This document shows positions 21,645-32,867 of a DNA stretch of 64,000 nt, piece after piece; the first letter of the stretch is position 1; every line of letters starts with the position of its first letter. This stretch comes from Liolophura sinensis (lineage: Eukaryota > Mollusca > Polyplacophora > Chitonida > Chitonidae). The stretch lies in the NCBI RefSeq assembly GCF_032854445.1, contig NC_088306.1, forward strand, positions 6,217,145 through 6,281,144. Reading direction: 5' to 3'. Made by a program: the position numbers and the translations under genes. Under the pieces are notes generated by a model, which had not been told where the DNA came from, did not search any database, and saw only the letters and a list, made by a program, of their open reading frames with translations.

Positions 21645-21969
21645 TTTGTGCCGAAAAGAGGTTAGCGGAGTTAGCAGAGCACACCATGCTTCGGTAGATT
21701 TTGTGCCGAAAGAGGCTAGCGGAGTTAGCAGAGCACACCATGCTTCGGTAGATTTTGTGCCGAAAGAGGCTAGCGGAGTTAGCAGAGCACACCATGCTTC
21801 GGTAGACTTTGTGCCGAAAGAGGCTAGCGGAGTGAGCAGAGCACACCATGCTTCGGTAGACTTTGTGCCGAAAGAGGTTAGCGGAGTTAGCAGAGCACAC
21901 CATGCTTCGGTAGATTTTGTGCCGAAAGAGGTTAGCGGAGTTAGCAGAGCACACCATGCTTCGGTAGAA
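21645..21969 (+). repeat. homogeneous satellite array, 54-bp unit, six copies
   Basis: Units start at 21645 (55 bp, one extra A), 21700, 21754, 21808, 21862 and 21916. They differ at only about four positions (GGTTAGC/GGCTAGC, GAGTTAGC/GAGTGAGC, final T/C). A 54-bp period equals 18 codons, so both strands stay open (113 and 106 codons, an 18-residue repeat such as GVSRAHHASVDFVPKE). The 9-mer GAATGCTAA occurs just before (21632-21640) and just after the array (21967-21975). Confidence 0.97.
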
Positions 21970-21975
21970 TGCTAA

Positions 21976-22894
21976 CTTATATCTTTGTTACCATCGAGAT
22001 TTATGTTCTGACATATTCAGGACGATAAATTAAAGAGAAATACATTAAACTTAGACAAATGTTCGCTTTAAAACATTTATTGAAGTTAAATGGTGTGGAA
22101 CGGTCGGCAGGACAAAGCAATTAATGGGGTAAAACCAGAGGATAAAAAGGATTGTCTTACGTTCTCGAAGGATAAAGCAGTAAGGAACGACAATTTATAA
22201 AGCATAAATGTCAGGGTGTGTGCAAAAACACTATTTAATGGCCTCTCAAGTCTGCAATAAAATTAGATGACCTAGATCGAATAATTGTTATACACTCTCA
22301 CATTTCGATCGACCCAGTGATTGGGATTCTGTTACGCAGCTAGATCATACATGTGTCGCTAATCTCTGCTGTGCCAACTACTGTCTCATAATGAAATTGC
22401 TGTTACATGAAGCCTAACATCGTTCATGTGCGTTTTGTTATCTCTATATAGAAAACGGCTCTTATCAGAATTACACAGTCCATACAATGGTTTTTTTTGC
22501 GTGATGTTAAGTTTTCAGATAGGATTTCGGAAAACGCATTTTATCACAACAAAGCCAGTTGTGTGTAAAATATGCCATTCTCTGTTGCTACGCTTGACTG
22601 CTTGAGAACTGTTTCAGTAACAGTTTCTAATTCATTACAGAAAAGAACAGAAGAGTACACAACTTAGAACAAATCTTTTTTTATCTTATTGTGATGTAAA
22701 AGACGTCTTTATAGCGTTTAACTGTTGTATAAGTGGGTCGCTATTCTTTACCAGTATGCAAAATCATGCACGGTGGATTCACATATTCAGGCGAAATGGT
22801 TATTCTAAAACACAACACAAACTAAATGCTAAGCAAAATCTTGCTTATCGGTTTTTGCATGCAAAGGTGAGATAAAGTGTGTCTGTGAGATTTT
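21976..22894. other. intergenic, nothing recognised
   Basis: About 0.9 kb of AT-rich DNA without a recognisable element. Confidence 0.3.
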
Positions 22895-23350
22895 AAGCTC
22901 AGGACACTCAAGACGGATTTTTTCGCGCGCACAGGCGTACTTTATGAATTTCTAAACACCCGTCTAGTATGTTCGCTCAAGCGATCGCGTATTTCGTAGG
23001 CGATCTCGTCCATCCCGAAATTCGTTTGTATCAAACATGTCTGATACTAGCGAAGAAATACGCCGGCGATTTAACCCTGTCCGCGTAGTGTGTCCGCTCC
23101 AGCAAACTTCAGCGATCGAAACTTCAGCGATCAAGCCGACCAATCAAGCAACACGGAATTGTGTTGAACTGTGAAATTTTGTCTGTATCACGTGGTTTGC
23201 TAGGTCACGTGATAAAACATAATCACCACGATCAACGGGAAAATCCGCCTAGTGTGTCTGTAACAATGTTGTGAATATCGTCAGCGTGTTTCGTGCGCGA
23301 TAAAGTTCGTCCCTACAGGCGAAAAGACCCGCCTAGCGTGTCTTCAGCTT
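22895..23350. mobile_element. MITE-like element with imperfect terminal inverted repeats
   Basis: The left end reads AAGCTCAGGACACTCAAGAC then GGATTTTTTCGC. The reverse complement of the right end reads AAGCTGAAGACACGCTAGGC then GGGTCTTTTCGC, a clear imperfect inverted repeat of about 30 bp. The interior is GC-richer than its flanks and has sub-repeats (TAGTGTGTC twice, CTTCAGCGATC twice) and palindromes such as AGCGATCGC. There is no coding capacity. The target-site duplication was not resolved, so the superfamily is unknown. Confidence 0.65.
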
Positions 23351-24610
23351 TAGGGTTCAAGACTGGAGAATTGGTTGATAACGTGCTCACAACAAATCGT
23401 CTTTGGAAACACGGTGTTTTCGCTTTTCACGGAAGGTTTGACACTGTATGACTGTAACTAGTGTTACGGTATTGAAAACGGCAACAGAAAACAGACTCAG
23501 TGACTCAATATTACAATGTAAACAATGCTTTATATATATATAAAAATGAGACGTACAGTTTTACAGACAGTTCAACAACAACAACAACATAAAAAACATA
23601 CACATCAGTATTACCGGTCTTTAAAAGTTTCCAGTTCACCTTTGCATCCCAAGGAATGTATTCCAGGAAATCCAACGTAAAGACCATGGGATAAACACAC
23701 AATCCACACAAGTCACAAATTGTCCTAGACAGGTACTTCGCCAGGTTAGCGAACACGAACACAGTACACAGGTTACACAGAACTGGAACGGTCAAACCTT
23801 TGAATGACGTCACACCCGCAGAGCACAACACAGGGTAAATACAGGCATGGAGGTATAATCCACTTCAGATCAGTCACAGCTCCCGCAGAAGCTCACAAAC
23901 GAGCCGTTCAGAGACGTAGAGTAATGTCACCTTGTGGCAGAACGAACGTCCTTTGCAAAACTGAAAACTTCAGTTTAGAGTCCTTGACGACCTTGTCGGT
24001 CAGGTGAGGTCAGCGTGTTAAACAAATTACACAGTCCACACTGTATAATCATAATAAAGATCCGAACACCAATAAACGTGACTCCGCAGAAATTCACATA
24101 AACCAGACATCAGTACTACTGTGGTACACAAACGGTGCCGGCATAAAAAAACTGTCCTCCCAAATGAAACTGGCATCAGCAGCTCATATCAAAATAATGG
24201 ACTCGATACGAGAGCGTCTCACACTCTCCTGGCTCCCAGTGGATGCAGCAAAAATCCCTCCACTCTGCACAGAAAACACGGCTTATATACGTGCCAGGTG
24301 GATTCAGCTATTTTTAAACACAGAGTTTAACAGCCAATGAACAGCCAGTTAAATAAACAGAGCCTTGAACAAGGTGCTTTCAGCCAGGTCCGCGCTGTAC
24401 ATATATAACAGGGCCTGTTATGCTTATAACATATAACACAAAGGTCCGAAGACTAACAGTACATGAAAACGTTAAATAGTCATACATAACACTAGACTAC
24501 CCAGACAACATTGTCTACTCTTAACATTATAAAGATTGCCGATTCCCTTGAACTCCAAGATCAGACACATTATACACGGAGTGTAGCTCCGTATAACTGC
24601 TTACTAGATC
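23351..24610. other. unclassified region
   Basis: About 1.2 kb that does not look like the surrounding AT-rich DNA. A 106-codon minus-strand frame (23511-23831) ends in low-complexity valines from a CAA run (23574-23590). A near-palindrome, AACAGGGCCTGTT, lies at 24407-24419. It could be the end of an unrecognised transposon, but I found no second copy or terminal repeats here. Confidence 0.3.
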
Positions 24611-24878
24611 GCCAATCCAGCCCTAGGTTAATTTGTCTCTTAAAAGTATACAGTCTTCTTTCTCTGAACAAACTAGAATCGTTGCCCTAAGCTCACCATT
24701 ATGGTAACTGTAAGACTGCGCAATATGAGCCCGATGGAAGCTCAGTATATCTGCGTTGTACGTTGAATTGCCACTCTAGTCCAAACTTAATTTGTCTCCC
24801 AACGGTATACAATCGTTTTCGTCTAACCAATTTGGGCGCGCCGCCCTGAGATCACCATTAAGGTAACTAAGGTTGTTG
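24611..24878 (+). repeat. tandem duplication, 159-bp period, 1.7 copies
   Basis: GCCAATCCAG (24611) and GCCACTCTAG (24770) start the two copies. Both then carry TTAATTTGTCTC, a GTATACA-TC stretch, GCCCTAAGCTCACCATTATG against GCCCTGAGATCACCATTAAG, and GTAACT. The copies are old. Confidence 0.75.
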
Positions 24879-25117
24879 AAAGGAGCCAGATTTCATCACA
24901 GGATGATCAGCCTAAAGACTAGGCAATTATGGGTTTAACATGAAGTGAAACGGACTTGAACACACGTATTAACTTCAGCCTTTGATCAGACATGTACTGA
25001 AGGCAATGGGAGTTCTTTTTCCAAATTTGGAATATATTCAAAAGATTGTGATTGAAACATACACTCCAAAAATAATCTGTAGTTGGAGGCACGTAATATG
25101 CAATATATTAGAAACAA

Positions 25118-25280
25118 TATTTTATTTATTAATCTGATTGGTGCTTTACGCCGTATTCAAAACTATTTCACTTAAACATGTATCACGGCGGCCAGCATTA
25201 TGGTGTGACTTTAACTCCCAGGACCTGAGTGGTGAGAGGCTTTATTGCTAAACACGCAAAGCCCCCTAACCCCGTAAAAA
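25118..25280 (-). mobile_element. SINE S1 with internal deletion
   Basis: Minus-strand tail and 3' domain (TTTACGCCGTATTCAAAACT, CACGGCGGCCAGCATTATGG) join straight to head sequence (GGACCTGAGTGGTGAGAGGC, TTTATTGCTAAACACGC), skipping the middle of the element. Confidence 0.65.
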
Positions 25281-25414
25281 TAAGCAGTGATTTTTTATTA
25301 ACAATCATTTGACAGGGGCGGACTTGCCAATCGATCGTTGTGTAATATCTGACTGCACGGCGTTTCTTGACCACTGACGCCTAGCATATAGCAATTAACA
25401 TCACGGCATTTATT

Positions 25415-25560
25415 TAATACAACTCTGCTTAAGCAAATTACTGGTTTGTAAGTTGCTACTATTTAAGCATTAAAATGAACAAGAACATCTACATAACGCT
25501 CTGCCTGAGATAAATTTTTAAGACGTCAAATTTCACCGGTAACACGTGTGACAGCTGATT
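25415..25560 (-). repeat. R3 interspersed repeat, shortened
   Basis: ACTCTGCTTAAGC, AGTTGCTACTATTTAAGCAT and ATTTCACCGGTAACACGTGT occur in R3 order on the minus strand, with about 40 bases altered in between. Confidence 0.6.
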
Positions 25561-26234
25561 AGTTGATCTGACCAACAGAGAGTGTTTACTAAGGTCTAAT
25601 ACGATCTTCTGGAGCAGGCGAGCAATTTTGTTCGACGTGCACCGACTGCTGCTTGCAACAAATGCCACACTAGACAAGAACAATTAGCTAGAGAATTCTG
25701 CTGCCGTCATGTAACTTTGAGCGGCATGGTAAAGCACGGGTATTGACACGTGAGGATGTTTTGACTTCACTCAGGGTGTACTTGCTTAACCCAGACGTTT
25801 GCTATGCGAACCGAAAAAAAAATTTAAAGCTGTGTGTTTTTTTTTATTAATTTGGGGAGAGGTTTAATTGCTAGGATAGATGTTTTTTTCCGCTCATTCA
25901 TTTAATCAGCTTTATCTTTCGCACGCAAGACAAAAACTGATTTTAAGCTACTTTACATTGCACCGAGTGCACTGAAGAGGCCAGATAACGCCCCTCAAAG
26001 ATAGCAGATTAAGAAGAGATAAAGCAAGAAACCCTGATGGGAAAATGAACAGATTAAGCAAAAGCTGACATTTTGACATCTAGCACGTGGGTCGTTGTGT
26101 CGGGCGTCTGGAGGATGGCGATTTTGTGAGGCAGCACTATATTATATATCGGACCCATGGTCGATCTGTCACATGGACACATCATTGTATTTATGACAAA
26201 GGCAACGGTGAATGTGGCGAGGTAATAACTCTAA
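25561..26234. other. intergenic, nothing recognised
   Basis: No supported feature. Confidence 0.3.
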
Positions 26235-26440
26235 CACATTTGTCCTACCTCGGTGCTAGAGGGGCGTGTAAATTACTAATATTTATGCATTTATGTGAGC
26301 AGTTAGAATAAAAAAAAACTAACTGAAGTCAATTGACAAGAGGTTGTACTTCACAGGTTATGTATAACCAATTGCCATCTATCACACTGTCGTCGCTGCT
26401 CTGATATTTTCTGTCTAGGCTGTGCGTCTTTAATCACATT
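26235..26440 (-). repeat. R3 interspersed repeat
   Basis: Good reverse copy: TCGGTGCTAGAGGGGCGTGT, ACTAATATTTATGCATTTAT, CAATTGACAAGAGG, TACTTCACAGGTTATG, ATCACACTGTCGTCGCTGCT, GGCTGTGCGTCTTTAATC. Confidence 0.8.
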
Positions 26441-28154
26441 TTATAGCCTGTCTCACACAATGGGGTAAGGACACAAAAAGAAATGAAAAAGGGTCCAAGT
26501 ATTAACTCAAGCCACAGCTGTATGCACATCAGCAGACACTTCTTTATACAAATTTGTGAAATATATGTAAAATGTATAATAGGCTCTGTACTTCCACACA
26601 CTAAATATGAGAGCATACACAAAGGTAACTGAATTTATCTTGCAATCGTATATATAACAAATGTCGTCCAAGTCTACCATCACAGGGGAAATGTAAATGT
26701 AAGGGGCAGCACTTGAGAGTTTTCCTCACTTAACGATCTTTTTATTTTAGCAAGGGTGGGGGAAACACATACCATTAGTGAATAAAAGAAAAGCACAAGG
26801 CACGTGTCTTAAGTTCATCATTGATGAGGAGAGGTCGATAAGATAGAAGAGCGTTCTGTTTCTTCAGTGCACAGAACACAAATGACGGTGATGTCGGCCT
26901 ACAGAGGACTTGCGCGGAGACGGCTGTTTTCCCGTCAGTGGAGAATGTGGACAGTTTCCCATCTTTCGGAGTAGTAAGGCTGTTTTTATGGACGAATCAA
27001 GAGATGGCATTGGATATTGTAATCAGCTTTCCCTTCTCTCTGCTTTGACGGCTTAATTTCTATGTAAAACTTCAAGAAAGAGTACATGTTTTTCTATTTC
27101 ATAGTCTTTTGTACAGATATGTACAAAAGTTTAAGTCAGCGGAAATGTCATGCCGAACAGAGATTTTGTGTGCCTGCTACGCATAAAAGGGACATATGAC
27201 CTATACGTTGGACATTGGGCAGAAGACACTTTCAAAGTGTTTATTAGATTAGGTGTGTTTAAATGTGTAGAGTGTGTGATAAGTTTAAATAGAAATAAAC
27301 AGTCTGTTGCCGTGATACCAAAAGTATTGATCACACATACGTGTATACGGGATATGTCCACTTCAGTACTCGTCAGGCGGTCCCGTCTTCAAATCACAGA
27401 CACATTCCATATGAGCGTGATTTGTACTCGTATACTTCCTATTGACGAAAATCCTGTCATTTCTTCATCAGAATATAGCAAAGCTCCGAGGTTCAACCAG
27501 AACAGACAACCACCCTTGGCGAAATAATCCATGACTTAAATACTTACTGATTCCAAACGTTTAAATAAATTGCGTTTCTTGTCTTGTACGTGATTTACAA
27601 CTCCTGCCCACATGTACCCTCGGCTGAAAAGGTAGCACAGCTACGCAGTTACTAAAAAAGTCATGTATGAAGGTCATTTTTTTAATAAATCCTCGCTAAA
27701 TCGCCACCATCCTCCCCTCGCCCCCCCCCCCCCCCCCCCCTCGTGGAGTCTTCGTACTGAAGAGAACAGTCTACCAGAAATAAACGTCTTTCGTCAAATG
27801 CGACTAAATGAGAGATTTCTCATGTGGGTCGGGGAAAGGGCAATGTCATCCTTTAAAACCAGTTTTTTCCTCGAAGCAGGCCTAGTCCTCGAGTGTGTTC
27901 CACGTGATTTTGATATGTATATCAATCAGATGTGTGTTGAGTCGGTTGTCAGTCCTGCAGCTCGACCAGGCTTCTGCACAGTTGTTGATCTCGGTTGTAT
28001 AAAACTTAGCTTAAGGTGAAAACGCACTAGTGAAACATTCAAAGAATGTTTCAATGTTGTTCCAAGAACCTTCATACTTTTAATGTTATTAAACACAGCA
28101 TTTTCAGTAATTCAAGATCGATGACTAGAATTAAATGATAATTAACATCACTGT
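26441..28154. other. intergenic, long frames without support
   Basis: Holds a perfect hairpin at 27106-27129 (CTTTTGTAC, AGATAT, GTACAAAAG), a C20 run at 27721-27740 and an ATG-started 125-codon frame at 27150-27527. The frame shows no domain and overlaps a minus-strand frame. I cannot assign a gene. Confidence 0.35.
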
Positions 28155-28350
28155 CTAATTTTGTGTATAATCCATGATGCTAACGGGTGTGTAATTTGTC
28201 GTTGTCTAAGTAGTTACATGAACAGTTAGAATAAAGCCCCAACTGAGGTGTGTTGATAAGTGGCCGCATTTCACCGGTTACGATTTGCCGATAATCACAC
28301 TCCCGTCGCTGTTCGCTGTTTTTTCTCGGTATACTGTACGTCTTCATTAC
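28155..28350 (-). repeat. R3 interspersed repeat
   Basis: Reverse copy with GATGCTAACGGGTGTGTAAT, AGTTAGAATAAAGCCCCAAC, TTGATAAGTGGCCGCATTTC, ACCGGTTACGATTTGCCG and CACACTCCCGTCGCTGTTC. Confidence 0.8.
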
Positions 28351-28379
28351 ACGTCATAACTGTATTTCATTCGTCTCAC

Positions 28380-28592
28380 ACAGACGCCTCCCAACAATGC
28401 GATCGCTGTAAGTTCAAGTCCAACTCATGCTGGCTTCCTTTCCGGCCGTACTTGGGAAGGTCTGTCAGCAATATGCCGATGGTCGTGAGTTTCCTCTGGG
28501 CTCTGCCCATTTTCCTCCAACATTATTGCTGGCCGCCGTCGTATAAGTGGAAAATGCTTAAATATGTCGTAAAACATCAATGAAATTTTTTG
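28380..28592 (+). mobile_element. SINE S1, head truncated
   Basis: Starts inside the head (CAATGCGATCGCTGTAAGTT, B box AAGTTCAAGTCC) and runs through CTTCCTTTCCGGCCGTACTT and GGTCGTGAGTTTCCTCTGGG to the 3' domain. The tail is worn (AAAACATCAATGAAATTT). Confidence 0.8.
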
Positions 28593-29254
28593 ATGTCTAA
28601 TAATTGCCTGGACTCTTTGCTGAGTCGCCAGAGTTACTGCCATTATGGTGCCAATGGAGCATTACATTTTAATCATACATTCTTTAAGTGGTCGTTATAC
28701 ATAAGAATTGCATGAGAAATATGTTGTCTAACCCCAAATGAGATAACGCGTAATTGCCTAGAATCTTCCATTAATCAGTTTGAATCATTAGCCAAATAGC
28801 TTATGTCTTATTTCTTTTGCACCGTTATACATATAATGTAGACGACATTAATATTTCATTTGTAAGCCACAAGGCCATGTCTGGATATTTAAAAGAACAA
28901 CCAAATCACTCAAAAAAGCAATGATAAGCCTATTATTTCATGAATGGCCTTAAGTATCGATGATTTCTTCTGACATTTTGCAGACGCCACGACCATTTTA
29001 GAATAGCCTGACTACATCGATAAATTACAGTATAATGGTTATTTTGCACGACGTTTGTCTGTTAAACGCAGAAATCGAGTACGTGTGCGAACGGCATAAC
29101 TAGAAATGAGAGGATTTGCGAGTCAGAGTTGTCTGGTGTATACCCTCGTTTATGACCAGGGAAGACAAGTTTAGAATTATTAATGAACTGCGTCATAAAC
29201 AAGGAAACTTAGAACCTCGTTGCCAAATGTTACAAAGTATACTATGTTATTAAG
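28593..29254. other. intergenic, nothing recognised
   Basis: No supported feature. Confidence 0.3.
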
Positions 29255-29880
29255 ACTTTCAGCATAGAGAAAGAAACCATGCAGAGCAGAGACAACCAAC
29301 CCGATAGCACCATTGGTAGAGCGTCCGCTTCGGGGTCAGTAGATCCAGGATCAATCCTGGGTCGAGTCACACCTAAGACCATAAAAGAGGAAGTTGTAGC
29401 TTCATTGCTTGGCGTTCAGCGTAAAGGGGGTAGTGCAACGACTGGTTGATCCGTATCAGTATAATGACTCGGGCTGGGTGGATTATTTGCCTTCGGTAAG
29501 ACGTGAAGCAGCACCAGATAAAAGAGCGGTGGGAGTCCGTCCTGCAACAAGGCGGCACATTACATCTAAGGATTCCTTCGTCGCCATATGGCTGAAAAAT
29601 TGTTGAGTACGACGTTAACCCCCAATCACTCACTCAGAGCAGAGACGACAGTGTGATAACTGGGAAATGGTTATACGTAACAGGTAAAATACCGCTTCTT
29701 GTCAATTTACATGCACCTTTATCAGGGTTTGATTTTAACTGTTCATGTAAAGTAGCAAATTACAAGCCCTCTAACAGCATGTATTAAGCAGAATTAGGTA
29801 GCGAAAGCTTGCAGTGATGTTAATTGCAATTTATTGGCCGTCACGTTTCAAACTTTACTCAGAATGCTGTGTTGCACATT
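29255..29880 (+). repeat. R3 interspersed repeat interrupted by SINE S2
   Basis: R3 5' end at 29255-29293 (TTTCAGCATAGAGAAAG, CAGAGCAGAGAC). It resumes at 29647 with GACAGTGTGATAACTGGGAA, TTGTCAATTTACATGCACC, GTTCATGTAAAGTAGCAAAT, GATGTTAATTGCAATTTATT. Removing the S2 insert and one duplication copy gives a continuous R3. Confidence 0.85.
29294..29634 (+). mobile_element. full-length SINE S2 with 12-bp target-site duplication
   Basis: The head is AACCCGATAGCACC, A box TTGGTAGAGCGTCC, B box GGATCAATCCTGGG. The body includes AAAGAGGAAGTTGTAGCTTC, GATCCGTATCAGTATAATGA, CAAGGCGGCACATTACATCT and GATTCCTTCGTCGCCATATG, and the tail is TTGAGTACGACGTTAACCCC followed by CACTCACT. CAGAGCAGAGAC is repeated exactly at 29282-29293 and 29635-29646. 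The best S2 copy in the window. Confidence 0.95.
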
Positions 29881-29979
29881 AACTACACAATAGCATTAGA
29901 AGAATCCGAAGGTACACCTAGTGAAACACTGTAGCAAAAAATGTGAATCAAAAAATAATAATGGGCCGAAAACATTCGT

Positions 29980-30265
29980 ATACCAGCTGTTAACCAAAAT
30001 GGACGTCCCAGATCAAACATGGCAAGGCCACTTCCCTAAACGATGATTAACACAAACCACAAAAAAACTAAGAATGTTTATACAGGACAAAATAGAACCG
30101 AATCAGGCAATTAGAACAGTCAACATTTTTAATGATGTTGCAAAGAGGCAAGGTATGTGTTAGGTGAATAAATGAAATGAGTGTACTATGCTAGTGTATA
30201 AGTTGGCGATGATACTGTGTATCTCGGTTGTGTTTTGATTACAGATGTTCATATTTCCAAAGTGG
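29980..30265 (-). mobile_element. stand-alone Penelope-like element 3' tail
   Basis: In plus sense: ATTAACACAAACCACAAAA, CAATTAGAACAGTCAACATT, AATGATGTTGCAAAGAGGCA, AGGTATGTGTTAGGTGAATA, TAAGTTGGCGATGATACTGT, ATCTCGGTTGTGTTTTGATT, ATGTTCATATTTCCAAAG. Same block and orientation as the tail of copy B, without reverse transcriptase sequence. Confidence 0.65.
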
Positions 30266-30336
30266 CGATCTAATTTAGGACAATGAAGGTACAACCGGTT
30301 GGCCTGCATTGAGTTCAATTAGATAAAATAGTGCCA

Positions 30337-30472
30337 GAGATTCTGGGGCCACTGTCACAAAGGTATCGCACATGTAGGACAAAGGTATGTTAATGTTAAA
30401 GTACAAGATATCGTACGACAAATATACGATAACTAAATGTCGTACGCCTCTTTGTGAAAGTGGGCCCTGAAG
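30337..30472. mobile_element. short MITE-like element, terminal inverted repeats of about 35 bp
   Basis: The left end GGGGCCACTGTCACAAAGGT with ATCGCACATGTAGG pairs with the reverse complement of the right end, AGGGCCCACTTTCACAAAGA with GGCGTACGACATTTAG. About 136 bp in total, with nothing coding inside. The complementarity appears to run a few bases further (ATTCT/AGAAT), so the exact termini are uncertain. Confidence 0.7.
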
Positions 30473-30910
30473 AATTAACGTTAAATAAGTGATCACATCA
30501 TTAATTGTTTTTTAATTTTAATTTTTTTAAAATCCCCCTTCTAAATGACACATATTTACCAGTCAGCTCCATCAAGAGTTGAAAACTTTGGGTACATTCA
30601 CAAGTCTCGTGCAAGAAGGCGTGAGCGACTCTGAGCGTTCTGAGAGTAGAGCCTCTCCGCAAGAGACCTGTCGGGGTAAATACCTCTCATTAATCTTGTC
30701 ACAGGTGCTCAGAAATATGGGTTTCCAATGATCGATTTCTTACCGAGCTAACCTATACGTATGGGCACACATTGACAAATAGGTGAATGCACAAATGTGT
30801 AAAGCCCTCAAATTTTTCCTTAAGGCGGAAACTGTTCCTTTTTACATATATTTGGACATATTCATTTCTCATTCACTAAACGCTAATTAATCTGCTAGAT
30901 TTAAATAAAA
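30473..30910. other. intergenic, nothing recognised
   Basis: No supported feature. Confidence 0.3.
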
Positions 30911-31003
30911 CACTCTTCCCACCATAACGCTTGCCTGCCGTCGTATAAGAGAAATATTCTTGAGTGCGGCGTAAAACACCCTTGAAATAAATAAATAAAC
31001 AAT
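30911..31003 (+). mobile_element. SINE S1 3' fragment
   Basis: CTTCCCACCATAACGCTTGC, CTGCCGTCGTATAAGAGAAA, TATTCTTGAGTGCGGCGTAA, then AATAAATAAATAAAC. Confidence 0.85.
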
Positions 31004-32867
31004 TCAACGGATCTGGTCATATCAAAGACTTAACAAATGATGCCTTTTGCTACCTCACTGGCTTTTAACGTGACCACGTTCCATCAGTATGGGTATGTAG
31101 TCCACAAATAACAAAGTCCGTCAGTAATTTATCAACGGTGAATTGCTTAACCCGAGTAGACAAGATGTAGTTTCCTCCATCCAAAAAAAAACAATGACCG
31201 CCTTCACATACCTGAAAAATTGCGTATGACGTTAGACAACAATCAAATAAAAAAATTTATAAAAAAAGACATAAAAAAGCCTACCATAGTCACAAATCTA
31301 TGCACATAAGGAAGATGAACCTATTAAAAGCCTGGAATTACATGGTTTGCTTGCTCAAGAGGAGACTATGACCAGGATTCTGAAGGTAGTTTCAAAGTTT
31401 GTTGTGTCTTCCAGAAGATTTTAGTTTTTCTTTCTCTTTCTTGTACTTTTAGTTACAGAATAGCCTGAAACATACAGATTTCGTTGACGCATCAAACAAA
31501 ACCTAAAATTAACAAACACTTTTAGATTATCTCATACCTAAGACTGTTTTGTATTATTATACGAGAAAGACGGGACAGCGTTCTGGCAAACCAAACAGTC
31601 CTGGCTGAAAGGCTATAGCCTTTCAGAAATAATGGGGGTTGGGGGAGCAGATGTTTTTTTACGTAGTGTTATTAAATTCAACTTTACAAAAACTACCAGC
31701 CATTTTATCAAGTATCACACCATTATATGTAGTTTTCATAATCAAATTGCAAGTACTGCTAATATATATTAAAATATAAACATCTACCTGAGTGCGAAGG
31801 TTTGTCATTTCGGGAAGATGTCTTGATTTGCCATTCCTGATATTCGGTCCGACAGCTTTTACGCTATTAGATATAAAACAGAAGTAGTGTTGAAAAAAAC
31901 GGACATAGCATAAATACCCAGATCACGGATAGAGGCGGATACGCATGTGATGATAAAAAAATAGTGCACATGGAATAAAATGCTTCCGTACATTTAGTTT
32001 TTTAATGTATACAACAAAAGCAGTACACGGCTCTCCTTAGGTCTGATAGTGTTTCAGGCGCCAATGTTGTAAAATACATGACGTGTTCGGAAAGCTTAAC
32101 AGAGTCTAAAATGACACAGGCTGGGATAGAAACATTGCCAAGTCATAATAATAATAAGTGATTTGGTGGACATATGCCAAGACAGTTGATCTTTCGTAAA
32201 TGCCCTACGCCATCCTGACGTTAAAACATTTGTGAGAAACAACTGTCAAACACATTCAAAGTGAGTTTTCCCCTAAATTATGTAATTTCAGAAAATGTCA
32301 CCCCTCGGAATCATGTGATTGTTGTCACGAAATAATTCATTTTTAGTACTTCCAGACCGGTTGGAATTGCAGAAAGTAATGTACGCACAACAATTAATTA
32401 ACATTGTCACATATGCACTCAAAAGGCTACAATGTCCCACGACCCTCCTGAGAAAGGAGCTTTTCAATCTAATTCTATGGTTGAGTGAATGTATCTAACG
32501 ACTGGGTCAGTTATGAGACCAGATGGAGTTGCACTGTCGTCGCTAATAGTGAAAAAAAAACTTGAAGTGGATTGTGGGTTACTAACCTAATGCTACTGCA
32601 AATATCTACATCAGGCGTGCAGACGAATCAAACACGAGTGTTTTGTCTGGGACAAGGTGTTTTACTTCGGCACAAAGTGTCTTACAATGCTCCATGGTGT
32701 TTATTATGACTTGACAGAAATCCGTTTATAAGGTGCCTTGTTTTCAAAGCCTTTCTATTTACAGTATGATTTATTTTTTAAAAATGTAATATACAATTTT
32801 AGACTATATGTTGGGCCGCGATGAATTTTGATCACTTTGTAAATAATACTAACTATTGTTATCTTAG
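31004..32867. other. intergenic, nothing recognised except a SINE-tail scrap
   Basis: Around 31188-31255 an S2-like tail (ACCTGAAAAATTGCGTATGA, CGTTAGACAACAATCAAAT) can be guessed. The remaining 1.6 kb is unassigned. Confidence 0.3.

Noticed and set aside
21634-21975. 113-codon frame as a repeat protein gene
   Set aside because: The opposite strand is equally open because the unit is a multiple of three, and there is no promoter, signal or domain. Kept only as a finding to check.
23511-24330. Possible LTR or gene fragment
   Set aside because: No paired direct repeats, primer-binding site or polyprotein motif found; left as an unclassified region.
27150-27527. ATG-started 125-codon frame
   Set aside because: No recognisable domain, overlapping minus-strand frame, no splice or polyadenylation context. 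Length alone is not enough.
27663-28019. 118-codon plus-strand frame
   Set aside because: It crosses a C20 run giving a proline tract, and the rest has no recognisable feature.
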